DNA from: Magnetococcus marinus MC-1
GTDB taxonomy: Bacteria; Pseudomonadota; Magnetococcia; Magnetococcales; Magnetococcaceae
Direction of reading: 5' to 3'
Assembly: GCF_000014865.1 (NCBI RefSeq)
Contig: NC_008576.1
Span: 2,757,501-2,821,500 of the forward strand
Length of the DNA stretch: 64,000 nt
Part shown: one piece after another, positions 41,800 to 50,630 of the stretch
Numbering within the stretch: the stretch's first letter is position 1
Layout: each line of letters begins with the position of its first letter
Position numbers and translations under genes: made by a program
The notes under the pieces: model-generated
Database searches by the model: none
The model's input: only the letters and a program-made list of their open reading frames with translations
Told to the model about the DNA's origin: nothing

Positions 41800-42025
41800 G
41801 GCCCAACTCCCAACCCATTAACCAACATTTACTGCAAACAAAATAATTCACAGTTTTTACATAACGATAAAAACCAATCAAACGCACCACGACCTGCCTT
41901 GCACATTGAGCGTCTAACCGTTTTTTCTACCCCACCCACGCCGATCTGCCAACCGGACTCAACCAATCCATCAAAACCATCCTATATGCTACCATTTTTG
42001 CCCCTTCAAGTATCCCCCAAAAGGA
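41800..42025. other. Intergenic gap upstream of giant gene
   Basis: These 226 bp separate the SecA-like stop from the giant ATG and are AT-rich for about 80 bp next to the ATG. I find no convincing terminator hairpin and no clear -35/-10 pair. The giant gene could therefore be read through from the secretion operon or have its own promoter here. Confidence 0.5.
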
Positions 42026-43975
42026 TTAAAAAGGGAGCGCATTATTGAGCCACTCATCCCCTTGCATCACCGCCCGCCGTTGCCCATAGGCTTGAGCTTC
42101 TGAACGGCGCTGGGCATAGTGTACCAAGCCAGCCAACACCCCTGCGGCCCACCCCCAACGTGGCAAGCTGCGAGCAATCCCCAACAGCGCAGGGGAGAGC
42201 TGCTGCCGCAACACATCTTCTTCCAAACAGAGCAAAGTGACCACACTGCCCGGGTCACCCTGTCGCCCGCAGCGGCCCGCCAACTGGCGATCAATGCGCG
42301 CCGAGCTGTTGCACTCGGCAATAATCACATGCAACCCCCCCAAGCTACGGGTCTGCTCCTCCAACCCAATATCGGTGCCCCGACCCGCCATGTTGGTGGC
42401 GATGGTCACATGCCCCGACTGCCCCGCGCGGCTGACAATTGCAGCCTCTTCGGCATGATTACGGGCATTTAACACCTGGGCCGACAGCCCCTTTTCCACC
42501 AGCACCGCCGCCAACTGCTCACTGGACGAAACCGAGCGCACCCCCACCAAAACGGGCCGTCCACTGGCGTGCACCTGGGCAACCTCGGCGGCCACCGCCT
42601 GCCACTTATCCTCCAACGTGGCGTAAACGCGGGTAGGATGCACCACCGTCTGCCGGGGCCGGTGGGTGGGGATTGGCAAAACTGCCAGCCGATAGATGCG
42701 CCACAACTCGCGGGTGGACTCCCGCGCGGTGCCGGTGGTGCCACAAAACCGATGAAAACGCCGAAAAAAGGTTTGAAAACTCATCTGCCCCATGGACGCA
42801 TTGGGATCGGTCAAGGGCACCCCTTCATAAGCCTCAATGGCTTGATGCAAACCCGCCGTCAGACTGCGCTCTGGGGTCATGCGTCCGGTGGCATCATCCA
42901 GCAATACCACCTTATCTTCCTGCACCAGATAGTGCTGCCCCACCCGGATAAAGTGACGCACGCTCAAGGCATGGCGAACCAGCTCCTGCCGCCGCACCTC
43001 ACTGCGCCACACCGCATCCAACCGCCACGCCATGGCGGCCATCAACTGATTGGCCCCCTCCAGCAGTTGAATCTGCCGGGTGCGTCGGTCTGCGGTGTAG
43101 TCCTCTTCCTCGTGCAGGCGTTCCGCCACCTCAGCCGCCCACATCACCGCCCCATGCATGCCCGGTATTTTCTGTGGCGCCGCCAAAATCAACGGCGTCA
43201 CCGCCTCATCAATCAACACACTGTCGGCTTCGTCAATAATCACCGTGTGTAAGCCGCGCCCAAGCATCATCGCGCTGGGCTGCTGCGCCCCCCCCGTGAG
43301 CCACTGAGCAAAGCCTTGTTGCGCCCGCCCCGCCCCTTGCCGCGTTGCCAACTGGTCCCGCAGATAGTCCGCCAACAAGGTTTTGGCCGTCACATAGACC
43401 ACATCGGCCTTGTAACAGAGCTGCCGTTCCTCGGGGCTCAATGCCCCGCCACCGCTGGCGACCGTCACCCCACACGCCTCATACAGGGGGGTCATCTGTT
43501 GCGCGTCCCGCTCGGTTAGATAATCGTTGGCGCTAATCACATGGCAGGCCCGCCCACTCCAACCCGCCAGCACCGCCGCCACCGCCACCGTAAGGGTTTT
43601 ACCCTCACCCGTGGCCATCTCCGCCAACCAGCCCCGATGCATGGCCAACGCCCCCATAAACTGCACCCGATAGGGACGTTTTTGCACCGCCCGCCAAGCC
43701 AATTCGCCCACCAAAGCCACCCCCGCCAACAGGGTTTCATCATCGGTAAGCAGACGTCGCCGAAACCGTGATTGAATCTCCAGCAGCTGCTGTTGCAGCT
43801 GGGTTTCCGGCAAGCCCAGCAGGGCCATACAGCGGCGCTCAGCCTGCTCGGCCAGCTGCATCAACCGCCGCCGATGGGCGGCACGGCCACGCCAGCGCCC
43901 ATGCAACCCATGCAGCACCCCCTCGACACCCTGGGGCACCGGGCTGGGCAGCAGCAGCTCAGAAACCCCACTCAC
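42026..43975 (-). CDS. SecA-like ATPase paralogue, C-terminally shortened
   Basis: The product has SecA motor hallmarks: Walker A ATGEGKT (about residue 121), IIDEADSVLIDEA (about 246), GVRSVSSSEQL, ATNMAGRGTDIGL and AGRCGRQGDPGS. It is about 649 residues against about 850-900 for housekeeping SecA. It ends after AQRRSEAQAYGQRR, which corresponds to the start of the helical scaffold, so the helical wing, two-helix finger and SecB-binding zinc tail are missing. I chose the GTG at 43975 because it overlaps the upstream stop as GTGA and has GGAG seven bases upstream; a GTG at 44020 would add 15 residues. As last gene of the secretion operon and the only ATPase there, it probably powers or targets export of the giant protein. 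It is unlikely to replace general SecA. Confidence 0.9.
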   Translation of the reverse strand: MSGVSELLLPSPVPQGVEGVLHGLHGRWRGRAAHRRRLMQLAEQAERRCMALLGLPETQLQQQLLEIQSRFRRRLLTDDETLLAGVALVGELAWRAVQKRPYRVQFMGALAMHRGWLAEMATGEGKTLTVAVAAVLAGWSGRACHVISANDYLTERDAQQMTPLYEACGVTVASGGGALSPEERQLCYKADVVYVTAKTLLADYLRDQLATRQGAGRAQQGFAQWLTGGAQQPSAMMLGRGLHTVIIDEADSVLIDEAVTPLILAAPQKIPGMHGAVMWAAEVAERLHEEEDYTADRRTRQIQLLEGANQLMAAMAWRLDAVWRSEVRRQELVRHALSVRHFIRVGQHYLVQEDKVVLLDDATGRMTPERSLTAGLHQAIEAYEGVPLTDPNASMGQMSFQTFFRRFHRFCGTTGTARESTRELWRIYRLAVLPIPTHRPRQTVVHPTRVYATLEDKWQAVAAEVAQVHASGRPVLVGVRSVSSSEQLAAVLVEKGLSAQVLNARNHAEEAAIVSRAGQSGHVTIATNMAGRGTDIGLEEQTRSLGGLHVIIAECNSSARIDRQLAGRCGRQGDPGSVVTLLCLEEDVLRQQLSPALLGIARSLPRWGWAAGVLAGLVHYAQRRSEAQAYGQRRAVMQGDEWLNNALPF

Positions 43976-46134
43976 ACCCGGAATCTCCGCTGCAAAAACT
44001 GCCGTAATGCCCGCTCCCACTGCACAATCAGGGGACGATCACTCAAGGTTAAACGCATCACCCCCAAGCGGCCATGCACCCAGTGCGCACCCGCACCGCT
44101 GGGTAGATGAGCCTGCACCCTAAAAAAGGGCTCTGCGGCACTCAACCCCTGGGGATCGGTGGGGTCCACCGCAATCTCACCACCCCCCGGCATGCCCAAT
44201 GCCGCCGAGGGCAACACGCCATTTTCATGGGGGACTACCTGGGCCTGCTGGGCCACCACATTGACCCCCTCCTCGCCCCGCACCCGTACCTCAGCAACAC
44301 GAATTTGATCTTCAAACAGGTGGGTACCAATCTGCGGCAACACCCCCACAAAGCGCCAATGATCCGGTTGCACAATCACCCCCAGGGCACCACCGCGCAC
44401 CACCCAGCGCCCTTGACCGGCCTGCTCTTGGGGTAGGCTCCATACCCCGGCCAAAGGGGCCCGCACCACCAACGCTCCATGCAGTCGTTTGACCTCCTCA
44501 AGCTGGCTTTCCACCGCCTGCCGCTGCTCTTGTAGCGGCGCTAAATCGGCCACCGCACGGCTAATCGCCAACAACTCCTGCGCGTGCAACTGCACCAATT
44601 GGGCGTTTAACATCTCCAGTTCAAGATCCAACTGAGCATTGCTCAACACCAAGAGCGTCTGCCCCTGCTGTACCGTACTACCCGGCTGCACCAATAACTG
44701 CTGCAACGCCCCTTCAGACTCACTGCGTAACTGGCGAAACTGCTCTGCCTCCACCACCCCACTGACCCGCATCCGGTCCGGCATGGGGATTCCCCCCACC
44801 ACCGTCCCCACCACCAGCACGATCACCGCCGTCACCCCTAAGGCACGCCCCCGATGACGCTCTAACTGAGGGCTGGTCAGCAGGTAACGCAACAGTTTAA
44901 ACAGCGGCACCACCACAATGGTAAAGCCCAAAAACCAAGCCAATGCGGTCCCAAAATCCAGGTATTGCTGCGCCACAAAAAACACAATGGACCACATTAG
45001 CAACACCCAATAGCCCAGGCTGAGCACGCCATACAGGGGCAATAACACCACTTCACGACGGCTATGGGCCGCAGGCCGCGCCTGGGGCAGACGCAAAACA
45101 AAGCGCTGCGCCAAATACTTTAGCTGCTCCCGCGAACGCTGAAACAGATTGGGCACATCCAACAGGTCCACCAACACATGGTAGCCATCAAACCGCAATA
45201 ACGGATTGATATTAAACAGCAGCGTTGAAACACTGGAGGCAAAGATCACATTGTAAGCCAGCGCATTAAGGGTGCCCGGCGCGGTATAGGCCCACACCAG
45301 CACCGCCACCGCCGCTACGGTTAGCTCCGACGCTACCCCGGCCACCCCCACCAAGATGCGCTGCCAACGACTGCGGAACCCCCAGCTCGCCGTGGCATCC
45401 ACATAGGGCAACGGCGCAAACAGCAACAGCATCACCCCGACCGTATGCACCTCACCGCCAAAGTGTTTACACACCGCCGCATGACCCAGCTCGTGTACCA
45501 CCTTGGCGACGATAAAGCCGCCATACAGCAGCAGCAGGTTATCCGGCGCTAAAATACCCGCCCCTTGGTCAAACAGCCGGTCCCCTTGGTTGAAAAGCGT
45601 AATCAGCGCCGCCAAAAGCAGCAGCAGATAAAACCCCACCCCCCAAGGCCCCAACAGCCAGCTAATCAGCTTGCGGGCGCGTTGCAAGGCACTGTCTGGA
45701 TCAATCAGCGGTATTTTGACCGCCATAAAGCTCATCCATAACGCCTTACGCTCCTGCTTGCGGCGCTTATTATAGCGCTCAAACAGACTGGCCCCGGCGG
45801 TGGTACGGTCGTACTGCAACAGGTTGGAAAGGTTAATCTGCCCCAGCAGCTGCACCACCTCTTCCTGGGTAAGGGCATGCGCTTGCTCAGCTTGCAAGCT
45901 CTCCTGCCACGCCTGTTCCACCGTTTTTTGGAGGGAGAGACGGCAGAGAAACCGGTAGGCCTCTGTCGAAACCCGAAACCAGTCACTGCTTAGGCTATCT
46001 CGCAACACCACCCACATCTCGCCCTGAAACTGCTGACGGTGCGCCCGCACACTGCTGAGCAGGGCGACCCGCACACCCGAGATACGGTGCCACGAATCGC
46101 TAAAAACTCGGGTCTGCTGCGTTGAGGTGCTCAA
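43972..46134 (-). CDS. PqqD-like / M50 metalloprotease / HlyD-type adaptor fusion
   Basis: This 720-residue membrane protein has three parts. Residues about 15-110 resemble a PqqD-type winged-helix peptide-binding domain. Residues about 155-430 form a multi-pass site-2-protease-like (M50) core with HELGH at 214-218 and the second metal motif NPLLRFDGYH at about 310-319. Residues about 445-720 contain lipoyl/coiled-coil/beta-barrel elements of membrane-fusion proteins (SEGALQQLLVQPGSTVQQGQ, APLAGVW). The start overlaps the upstream stop as ATGA, and the end overlaps the SecA-like gene. The zinc ligands are intact, so activity is plausible: it may process the cargo or act as a pseudo-transporter joining inner membrane to adaptor. 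A PqqD-like domain suggests recognition of a leader peptide, perhaps the LEPR-XLL segment; that is inference. Confidence 0.88.
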   Translation of the reverse strand: MSTSTQQTRVFSDSWHRISGVRVALLSSVRAHRQQFQGEMWVVLRDSLSSDWFRVSTEAYRFLCRLSLQKTVEQAWQESLQAEQAHALTQEEVVQLLGQINLSNLLQYDRTTAGASLFERYNKRRKQERKALWMSFMAVKIPLIDPDSALQRARKLISWLLGPWGVGFYLLLLLAALITLFNQGDRLFDQGAGILAPDNLLLLYGGFIVAKVVHELGHAAVCKHFGGEVHTVGVMLLLFAPLPYVDATASWGFRSRWQRILVGVAGVASELTVAAVAVLVWAYTAPGTLNALAYNVIFASSVSTLLFNINPLLRFDGYHVLVDLLDVPNLFQRSREQLKYLAQRFVLRLPQARPAAHSRREVVLLPLYGVLSLGYWVLLMWSIVFFVAQQYLDFGTALAWFLGFTIVVVPLFKLLRYLLTSPQLERHRGRALGVTAVIVLVVGTVVGGIPMPDRMRVSGVVEAEQFRQLRSESEGALQQLLVQPGSTVQQGQTLLVLSNAQLDLELEMLNAQLVQLHAQELLAISRAVADLAPLQEQRQAVESQLEEVKRLHGALVVRAPLAGVWSLPQEQAGQGRWVVRGGALGVIVQPDHWRFVGVLPQIGTHLFEDQIRVAEVRVRGEEGVNVVAQQAQVVPHENGVLPSAALGMPGGGEIAVDPTDPQGLSAAEPFFRVQAHLPSGAGAHWVHGRLGVMRLTLSDRPLIVQWERALRQFLQRRFRV

Positions 46135-47990
46135 ATCCAGAACAACTCCCGTAAAAAACGTACCGTGCGATGGGTTAATACCCAGATTAAGCGCCGCTCA
46201 CCCACCGCGATTTTGGCACTACCCCCCATACCGGGCCGCCACCATTTTTCAACCGGGCTTAAAATCCGCGCTCGCCCCAAAAAGACACTGCGCCCCTCAC
46301 GCTGGGTGGCGATGGGATCCATACGCGCCACCTCTATCTTAAAGCGCTGCTCCGGGCGCCCCACCAAGGCCACTTCACCGACTTGACCCAACTGCACCTC
46401 ATGCACATCCACCTGGGCAATCTCTAACTCAAGATAGATCTGCTGCGTCTGCGCCAGTTTGAGCAACAGATCCCCCTTGCGTACCGGCGCACCGAGATTT
46501 TTTTTCAACTCCCCCTCCACCACAATCCCCTCATAGGGCGCGGTGAGTTCGGCGTGTTGCAACTTGTAGCGCACCAACGCCAAGCGGGCCTCGGATTGCT
46601 GCCCATGGGCCAGTGCAATCTGCATTTCAGCCAATTTACGGGTGGCATTGGCCTTTTCTGCCTCGCGGGCAAAGCGGGTCACTTCTGCGGCGGCCATGGC
46701 CGCTTCTTGCTCCAAATCGCGGGTGTCTAAAGTAACCAACACCTGCCCTTGTGCCACGCGATCCCCCACCTCCACGTGCACACTGCGCAAAAACCCATCA
46801 AACGGCGCCGGCATAAACAGCAAATCCTGGCTATGAAGTTGGGCCCCTACCTCGACCCGATAGTTCCACGGCGTCAGAATCAATGCCAACAGCACCAGCG
46901 CCGTTACCACCCCGCTTAGCTTTAACAGGGCGTGGCCCGGTCCAAACACCACGTTTAAGAGTTGCTTAAAACGATCCCACAAACGGGCCCCAAACCAGCG
47001 ATCCCGCAAATAGACATCCCGCAGATGGTGCGCACAGGCTTGACTGGTAAGCTCCAGCTCCCAAACCTGCAACTCGGTGGGCAGGCTCGTTTGGTGCTCA
47101 ACAAAGAGGATGCCGATGATGCCGCCCACCCAGTGGATCGGCACCGACATGGCGGTACCCTCACCGTACTCCCGCACATAGGTTTCATGCACCCGGTTGA
47201 CCGGACGTGCCTCGGCCAGAGCCGGATAACTCACCACACACCCTTGATCCAACGCCTCTTCCATGGCGTTGACCATCTCCCGCGAGCGGTTGGTTTTTGG
47301 ATCAAATTTTTCAATATGGCTCATGGCGACCAGACGCACATAGGCCCCTTCTACCCAACCCAGCGAAACCCGTTCACAGCCAAACCGTACCGCCAATTCA
47401 CAGCACAGATCAAAGGCGGTGCGCATAAACCGCCCCTCACCACTTAGGCGGATGCTGAGCTGTAAAATCTCATGCATGCGCTGGGCACCAGAGAGTTGCA
47501 ACGCCACCGGCAACCGCTCTTGCCCATGCTGATAGTGAACAGGCACCTGGGCCGCCAGTGCGGCCAAGCTTTGCACCTCGGTTGAAAGGGGCTCAACGGC
47601 CTGCATCATCCATAAAATCAACACCGCCTTCGGACGTGTGGGATCAGGAGAGATCGGTAAACGTAGTGCCAACAGCGCCGTGCCACTCTCCAGTTGCCCC
47701 CGCACCACCGCTTGCTCATCGCTGGCATTGGCCAATGCCAATAGCTGTGGCGCTTCGCCACCGTCAATCACCGCCTGCCGAGGCGAAAACAGCACCCCCT
47801 GCCAGCGTTGCTCAGCCCCTTTGAGCAATAACACCACTTTATGAGCCATCAAGGCGTGGCACACGGCATCCAGATAAACGGGCCAAAACGCCTCGGCCGG
47901 CCCCGTAAAAGCGTGCAGTTCACTTAGCTCCAACGGGCGCTCTTCGTCACCGGTTGGCAGGCTTACTTGGCCCATCACTGTGTCATCCAT
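46131..47990 (-). CDS. GAF-domain protein fused to HlyD-type membrane adaptor
   Basis: This 619-residue protein has a cytoplasmic half of about 350 residues with one clear GAF domain (about 180-325) and a weaker GAF-like region before it (about 30-150). One transmembrane helix follows (about 357-376, SGVVTALVLLALILTPW). The periplasmic adaptor half has a split lipoyl motif (PAPFDGFLRSVHVEVGDRVAQ near 395-415 and LTAPYEGIVVEGEL later), a short coiled coil and a beta-barrel. Adaptors of type I and RND systems bridge inner membrane and TolC. A GAF domain on the cytoplasmic side is unusual and suggests ligand-controlled export. The stop overlaps the M50 gene start by four bases. GAF ligand unknown. 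Confidence 0.87.
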   Translation of the reverse strand: MDDTVMGQVSLPTGDEERPLELSELHAFTGPAEAFWPVYLDAVCHALMAHKVVLLLKGAEQRWQGVLFSPRQAVIDGGEAPQLLALANASDEQAVVRGQLESGTALLALRLPISPDPTRPKAVLILWMMQAVEPLSTEVQSLAALAAQVPVHYQHGQERLPVALQLSGAQRMHEILQLSIRLSGEGRFMRTAFDLCCELAVRFGCERVSLGWVEGAYVRLVAMSHIEKFDPKTNRSREMVNAMEEALDQGCVVSYPALAEARPVNRVHETYVREYGEGTAMSVPIHWVGGIIGILFVEHQTSLPTELQVWELELTSQACAHHLRDVYLRDRWFGARLWDRFKQLLNVVFGPGHALLKLSGVVTALVLLALILTPWNYRVEVGAQLHSQDLLFMPAPFDGFLRSVHVEVGDRVAQGQVLVTLDTRDLEQEAAMAAAEVTRFAREAEKANATRKLAEMQIALAHGQQSEARLALVRYKLQHAELTAPYEGIVVEGELKKNLGAPVRKGDLLLKLAQTQQIYLELEIAQVDVHEVQLGQVGEVALVGRPEQRFKIEVARMDPIATQREGRSVFLGRARILSPVEKWWRPGMGGSAKIAVGERRLIWVLTHRTVRFLRELFWI

Positions 47991-47999
47991 AGACCCCGC

Positions 48000-48824
48000 C
48001 TAGGGCACCAAACGGCCAGAGAGACCAGGACGCACCGCCCCATCCCGATTATCAAACTCCGCCACAAACTCTACCAATCCGCTGGCCGAGTCGGTTACAG
48101 GTGACACAAATACCACCTCGGCCACCCGCTGCACCTGCTCCCCCGCAGCCCCCAAATTGAGCGTGACCCGCTGCCCTACCTGTAACAGTGTGCCCTCAGC
48201 CGTGGCGGGAAAGGTCCCCACAAAACGCACCCGGCTCACATCCACCAACACCACTGCGGCCTCATTGGGGGCGATGCTCTCCCCCACGTGGGCCAACACC
48301 TTGGTCACCACCCCCGCAAAAGGAGCGTGCAAATGGCGGCGTTCATAGGTGTGACGGGCCAGATCCAGCTCTACTTGCTCCCGTTTTTTAGAAAGCAGCA
48401 ACGCCTCGTACTCCGCCACTGTGGATTGCAACGCCAGTTCCTCATCCTCCACCTGTTTTGCAGAGACCGCGCCCGAGGCTAAGAGCACTCTTATCTGTGC
48501 CACCTGCGCTTCTAAAGTTTTTTTGCGTACCCGCAGGGCATCCAACCGAACCCGGTCCTGCAACAGCAGCTCTTGCCGCTTAACCTCTAGCCGCTCCTGC
48601 TCGCGATCCAGATAGAGAATCAGATCCCCCTTCTGCAACACCGAACCCTCGCGTACCTGCACCGCCTGCACCCGCCCCCCCATGGTCATGCTGAGTTGGG
48701 CCGAACGAAATGCCTCGGTAATCCCCATAACCATGGGCTCGGCCCAAGCCGCACTCAGTGCAAAGCTGGCCATAAAGCAGCCTGCCGCCACCAAGTAACG
48801 GCTTATGCGCCCCTTTACCTTCAT
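48000..48824 (-). CDS. Periplasmic adaptor subunit, HlyD/RND MFP family
   Basis: This 274-residue protein has a signal peptide ending near AAWA-EP (about residue 29). It then has a lipoyl half-motif (GGRVQAVQVREGSVLQKGD), a coiled-coil hairpin of about 75 residues, the second half-motif (LHAPFAGVVTKVLAHVGE) and a beta-barrel ending in RPGLSGRLVP. It is shorter than typical RND adaptors because the membrane-proximal domain is reduced. The ATG at 48824 overlaps the upstream TolC-family stop (TGATG), and nine bases separate its stop from the GAF-adaptor gene. Likely the adaptor contacting TolC. Confidence 0.9.
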   Translation of the reverse strand: MKVKGRISRYLVAAGCFMASFALSAAWAEPMVMGITEAFRSAQLSMTMGGRVQAVQVREGSVLQKGDLILYLDREQERLEVKRQELLLQDRVRLDALRVRKKTLEAQVAQIRVLLASGAVSAKQVEDEELALQSTVAEYEALLLSKKREQVELDLARHTYERRHLHAPFAGVVTKVLAHVGESIAPNEAAVVLVDVSRVRFVGTFPATAEGTLLQVGQRVTLNLGAAGEQVQRVAEVVFVSPVTDSASGLVEFVAEFDNRDGAVRPGLSGRLVP

Positions 48825-50587
48825 CAATGAAACTGCTCCAATAAGGTCCCCTGCGCGGTGGCTAATAAGGCTTGTGCTTTCGCAAAGGCAACCTGCTGCT
48901 CTTTGAGCACCTGACGGGCGTCGATCGCCCGCTCTTCACTGAGCAAGAGCTGGCGTACATCGCTGCGACCCGCTTTGACCCGATCTTTTTCCATGACCAC
49001 CCGTTGCTCTTCACGGTTGGCGACCTTATCCCAATATTTCCAGCGTTTGCAGGCACTCTTTAACGCGTTCAGGCTGGTATCAATATCATTCGTGATGGTC
49101 ACTTCTAATGATTTGACGGCCAGTGCGGCTTCTTCCCGTTTGGCCCGCGCACTCTGTACGTCCGCCTTCGCCTGCTTATTGCCGTTTAACGTCACGGAAG
49201 CCTGCACACCTAGGCTCCAACTTGGACTTAAATCCTTCATCCCTTCAAAGGCATCCAAGCCATCGTAGGCTAAACCACTACGTCCATAGCTGGCCACCAG
49301 ATCAAGGCGCGGTAGCATCTGGTTTTCACTGTAACCCAACTGTTCATCCTGCTGTTTAAGCAGCATGCGCTTAGCCTTTAGATCTTGACGTTTGGCGTAG
49401 GCTTGCTCAACACTCTCGGTTAGCGTTGGCAGGTTGCTTATCTTTTTGGGCAACACATCCGCAACCTGCAAAACCCCCAAATCCTCACCTTGCGATTGCA
49501 TAATCATGGTGCGCAAACGGTTGCTCTGCTCCCGCTGCCCCTGCTGGGCCTCGGCCAACGCCGTTTCAAAACGGGATAAAGAGTTTTCCACTTCCCACAC
49601 ATCCGATTGGGGCAAACGCCCCTTTTTGTAGAGATCTTCTGCCATACCGAGTAACCGGTTGGCCATGGCGATCTTCTCTTGCATGGCCGCCACCTTATGC
49701 TGGGCCAACACCAGATCGTGATAGGCGATCACCGCCTCGGCAGTGACCATGGACTGGGTATCCAAACGCTCATGCTCAGCCGCCTTATGCCCCAACTCAG
49801 CCGCCCGGACAGGCGCCTCCACCACGCTACTACGGGCATCCCGTAACAAAGGTTGGGTGACACTCAGACTGTAGGAGGCACGATGGTTATCCGGCTCATT
49901 GGCATCCAGCGTCTTCATGGTGCTGGTCATCAGTTTGGTTTCACTCACCTCGGCCTCTAATTGCAAACCCGAAGAAAACAGCTTGCTCATGGACATGGAA
50001 ACCGCCGTGCTATCGGTCTTATAAATACTGGTATAGCGGGTTAATTTCTCTTCAATGTTATTGGGCTCTTCCTGGTGACTCCGCTTGAGAGAAAAGCTTA
50101 CCAGCGGGTCAAACACCCCCTTGGCCCGCTGCACGGCAGCCTCGGCACTTTGCTGGGCCAATTGCTTGGTCTGCAACGTGGCGTTGTGCCGCTGTAGAAG
50201 CCCAATCAACTGCCCCAGCGTCATGTGCGGCTGCTCAGGCGATGGTGCAATAACAGAGCCCGCCCCTGCACACCACGAAGAGACCGCAAACTCAGCAATC
50301 GCTCCTGGTGGTTGTTGATTTGCAGGCGGGGTCGGTATCACCACATTTTCATCGGCGCTTTGGGCCTGCTCACCCTTTTCTGCAGGGGGTTGTGCAGGGG
50401 CCGCTTGGATGGCCTCTCCCACCATATTGGGCAGATCCGCAGCTGCCACCAGACGCTCCGACGGTGTCTGGATCGGTGGGGTGGTGCTTGCTGCGCTCTG
50501 GGCAGAGACAGCGCTTAGGCTCAACCCCATAGCCAGTGTTAAGCGAAGCAAACGCTGGCCTCTTTGATGGTATTTTCGGTTGATCAT
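48824..50587 (-). CDS. TolC-family outer-membrane channel protein
   Basis: This 587-residue protein has a signal peptide (about 1-32, cleavage after SAQSA). A Pro/Ala/Gln-rich stretch of about 80 residues is unusual for the family. The OEP/TolC domain follows with its two structural repeats (LGQLIGLLQRHNATLQ near 125 and LTESVEQAYAKRQDLKAKR near 380) and long amphipathic helices. TolC proteins form trimeric channels through the outer membrane and periplasm for type I and RND export. The start has AAGGTGGA a few bases upstream. It lies 43 bp after the SapC gene and overlaps the adaptor gene, fitting a single operon. Confidence 0.92.
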   Translation of the reverse strand: MINRKYHQRGQRLLRLTLAMGLSLSAVSAQSAASTTPPIQTPSERLVAAADLPNMVGEAIQAAPAQPPAEKGEQAQSADENVVIPTPPANQQPPGAIAEFAVSSWCAGAGSVIAPSPEQPHMTLGQLIGLLQRHNATLQTKQLAQQSAEAAVQRAKGVFDPLVSFSLKRSHQEEPNNIEEKLTRYTSIYKTDSTAVSMSMSKLFSSGLQLEAEVSETKLMTSTMKTLDANEPDNHRASYSLSVTQPLLRDARSSVVEAPVRAAELGHKAAEHERLDTQSMVTAEAVIAYHDLVLAQHKVAAMQEKIAMANRLLGMAEDLYKKGRLPQSDVWEVENSLSRFETALAEAQQGQREQSNRLRTMIMQSQGEDLGVLQVADVLPKKISNLPTLTESVEQAYAKRQDLKAKRMLLKQQDEQLGYSENQMLPRLDLVASYGRSGLAYDGLDAFEGMKDLSPSWSLGVQASVTLNGNKQAKADVQSARAKREEAALAVKSLEVTITNDIDTSLNALKSACKRWKYWDKVANREEQRVVMEKDRVKAGRSDVRQLLLSEERAIDARQVLKEQQVAFAKAQALLATAQGTLLEQFH

Positions 50588-50630
50588 TGTTCCACCTTAC
50601 ACCGATCCAGATACATGGCTGTTTAAAGTA

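Noticed and set aside
42569-43252. 227-residue open frame on the plus strand
   Set aside because: Antisense to the conserved SecA motor motifs, with no recognisable domain.
42026-43975. Housekeeping SecA
   Set aside because: Too short, lacks the C-terminal translocation domains, and lies in a specialised export operon.
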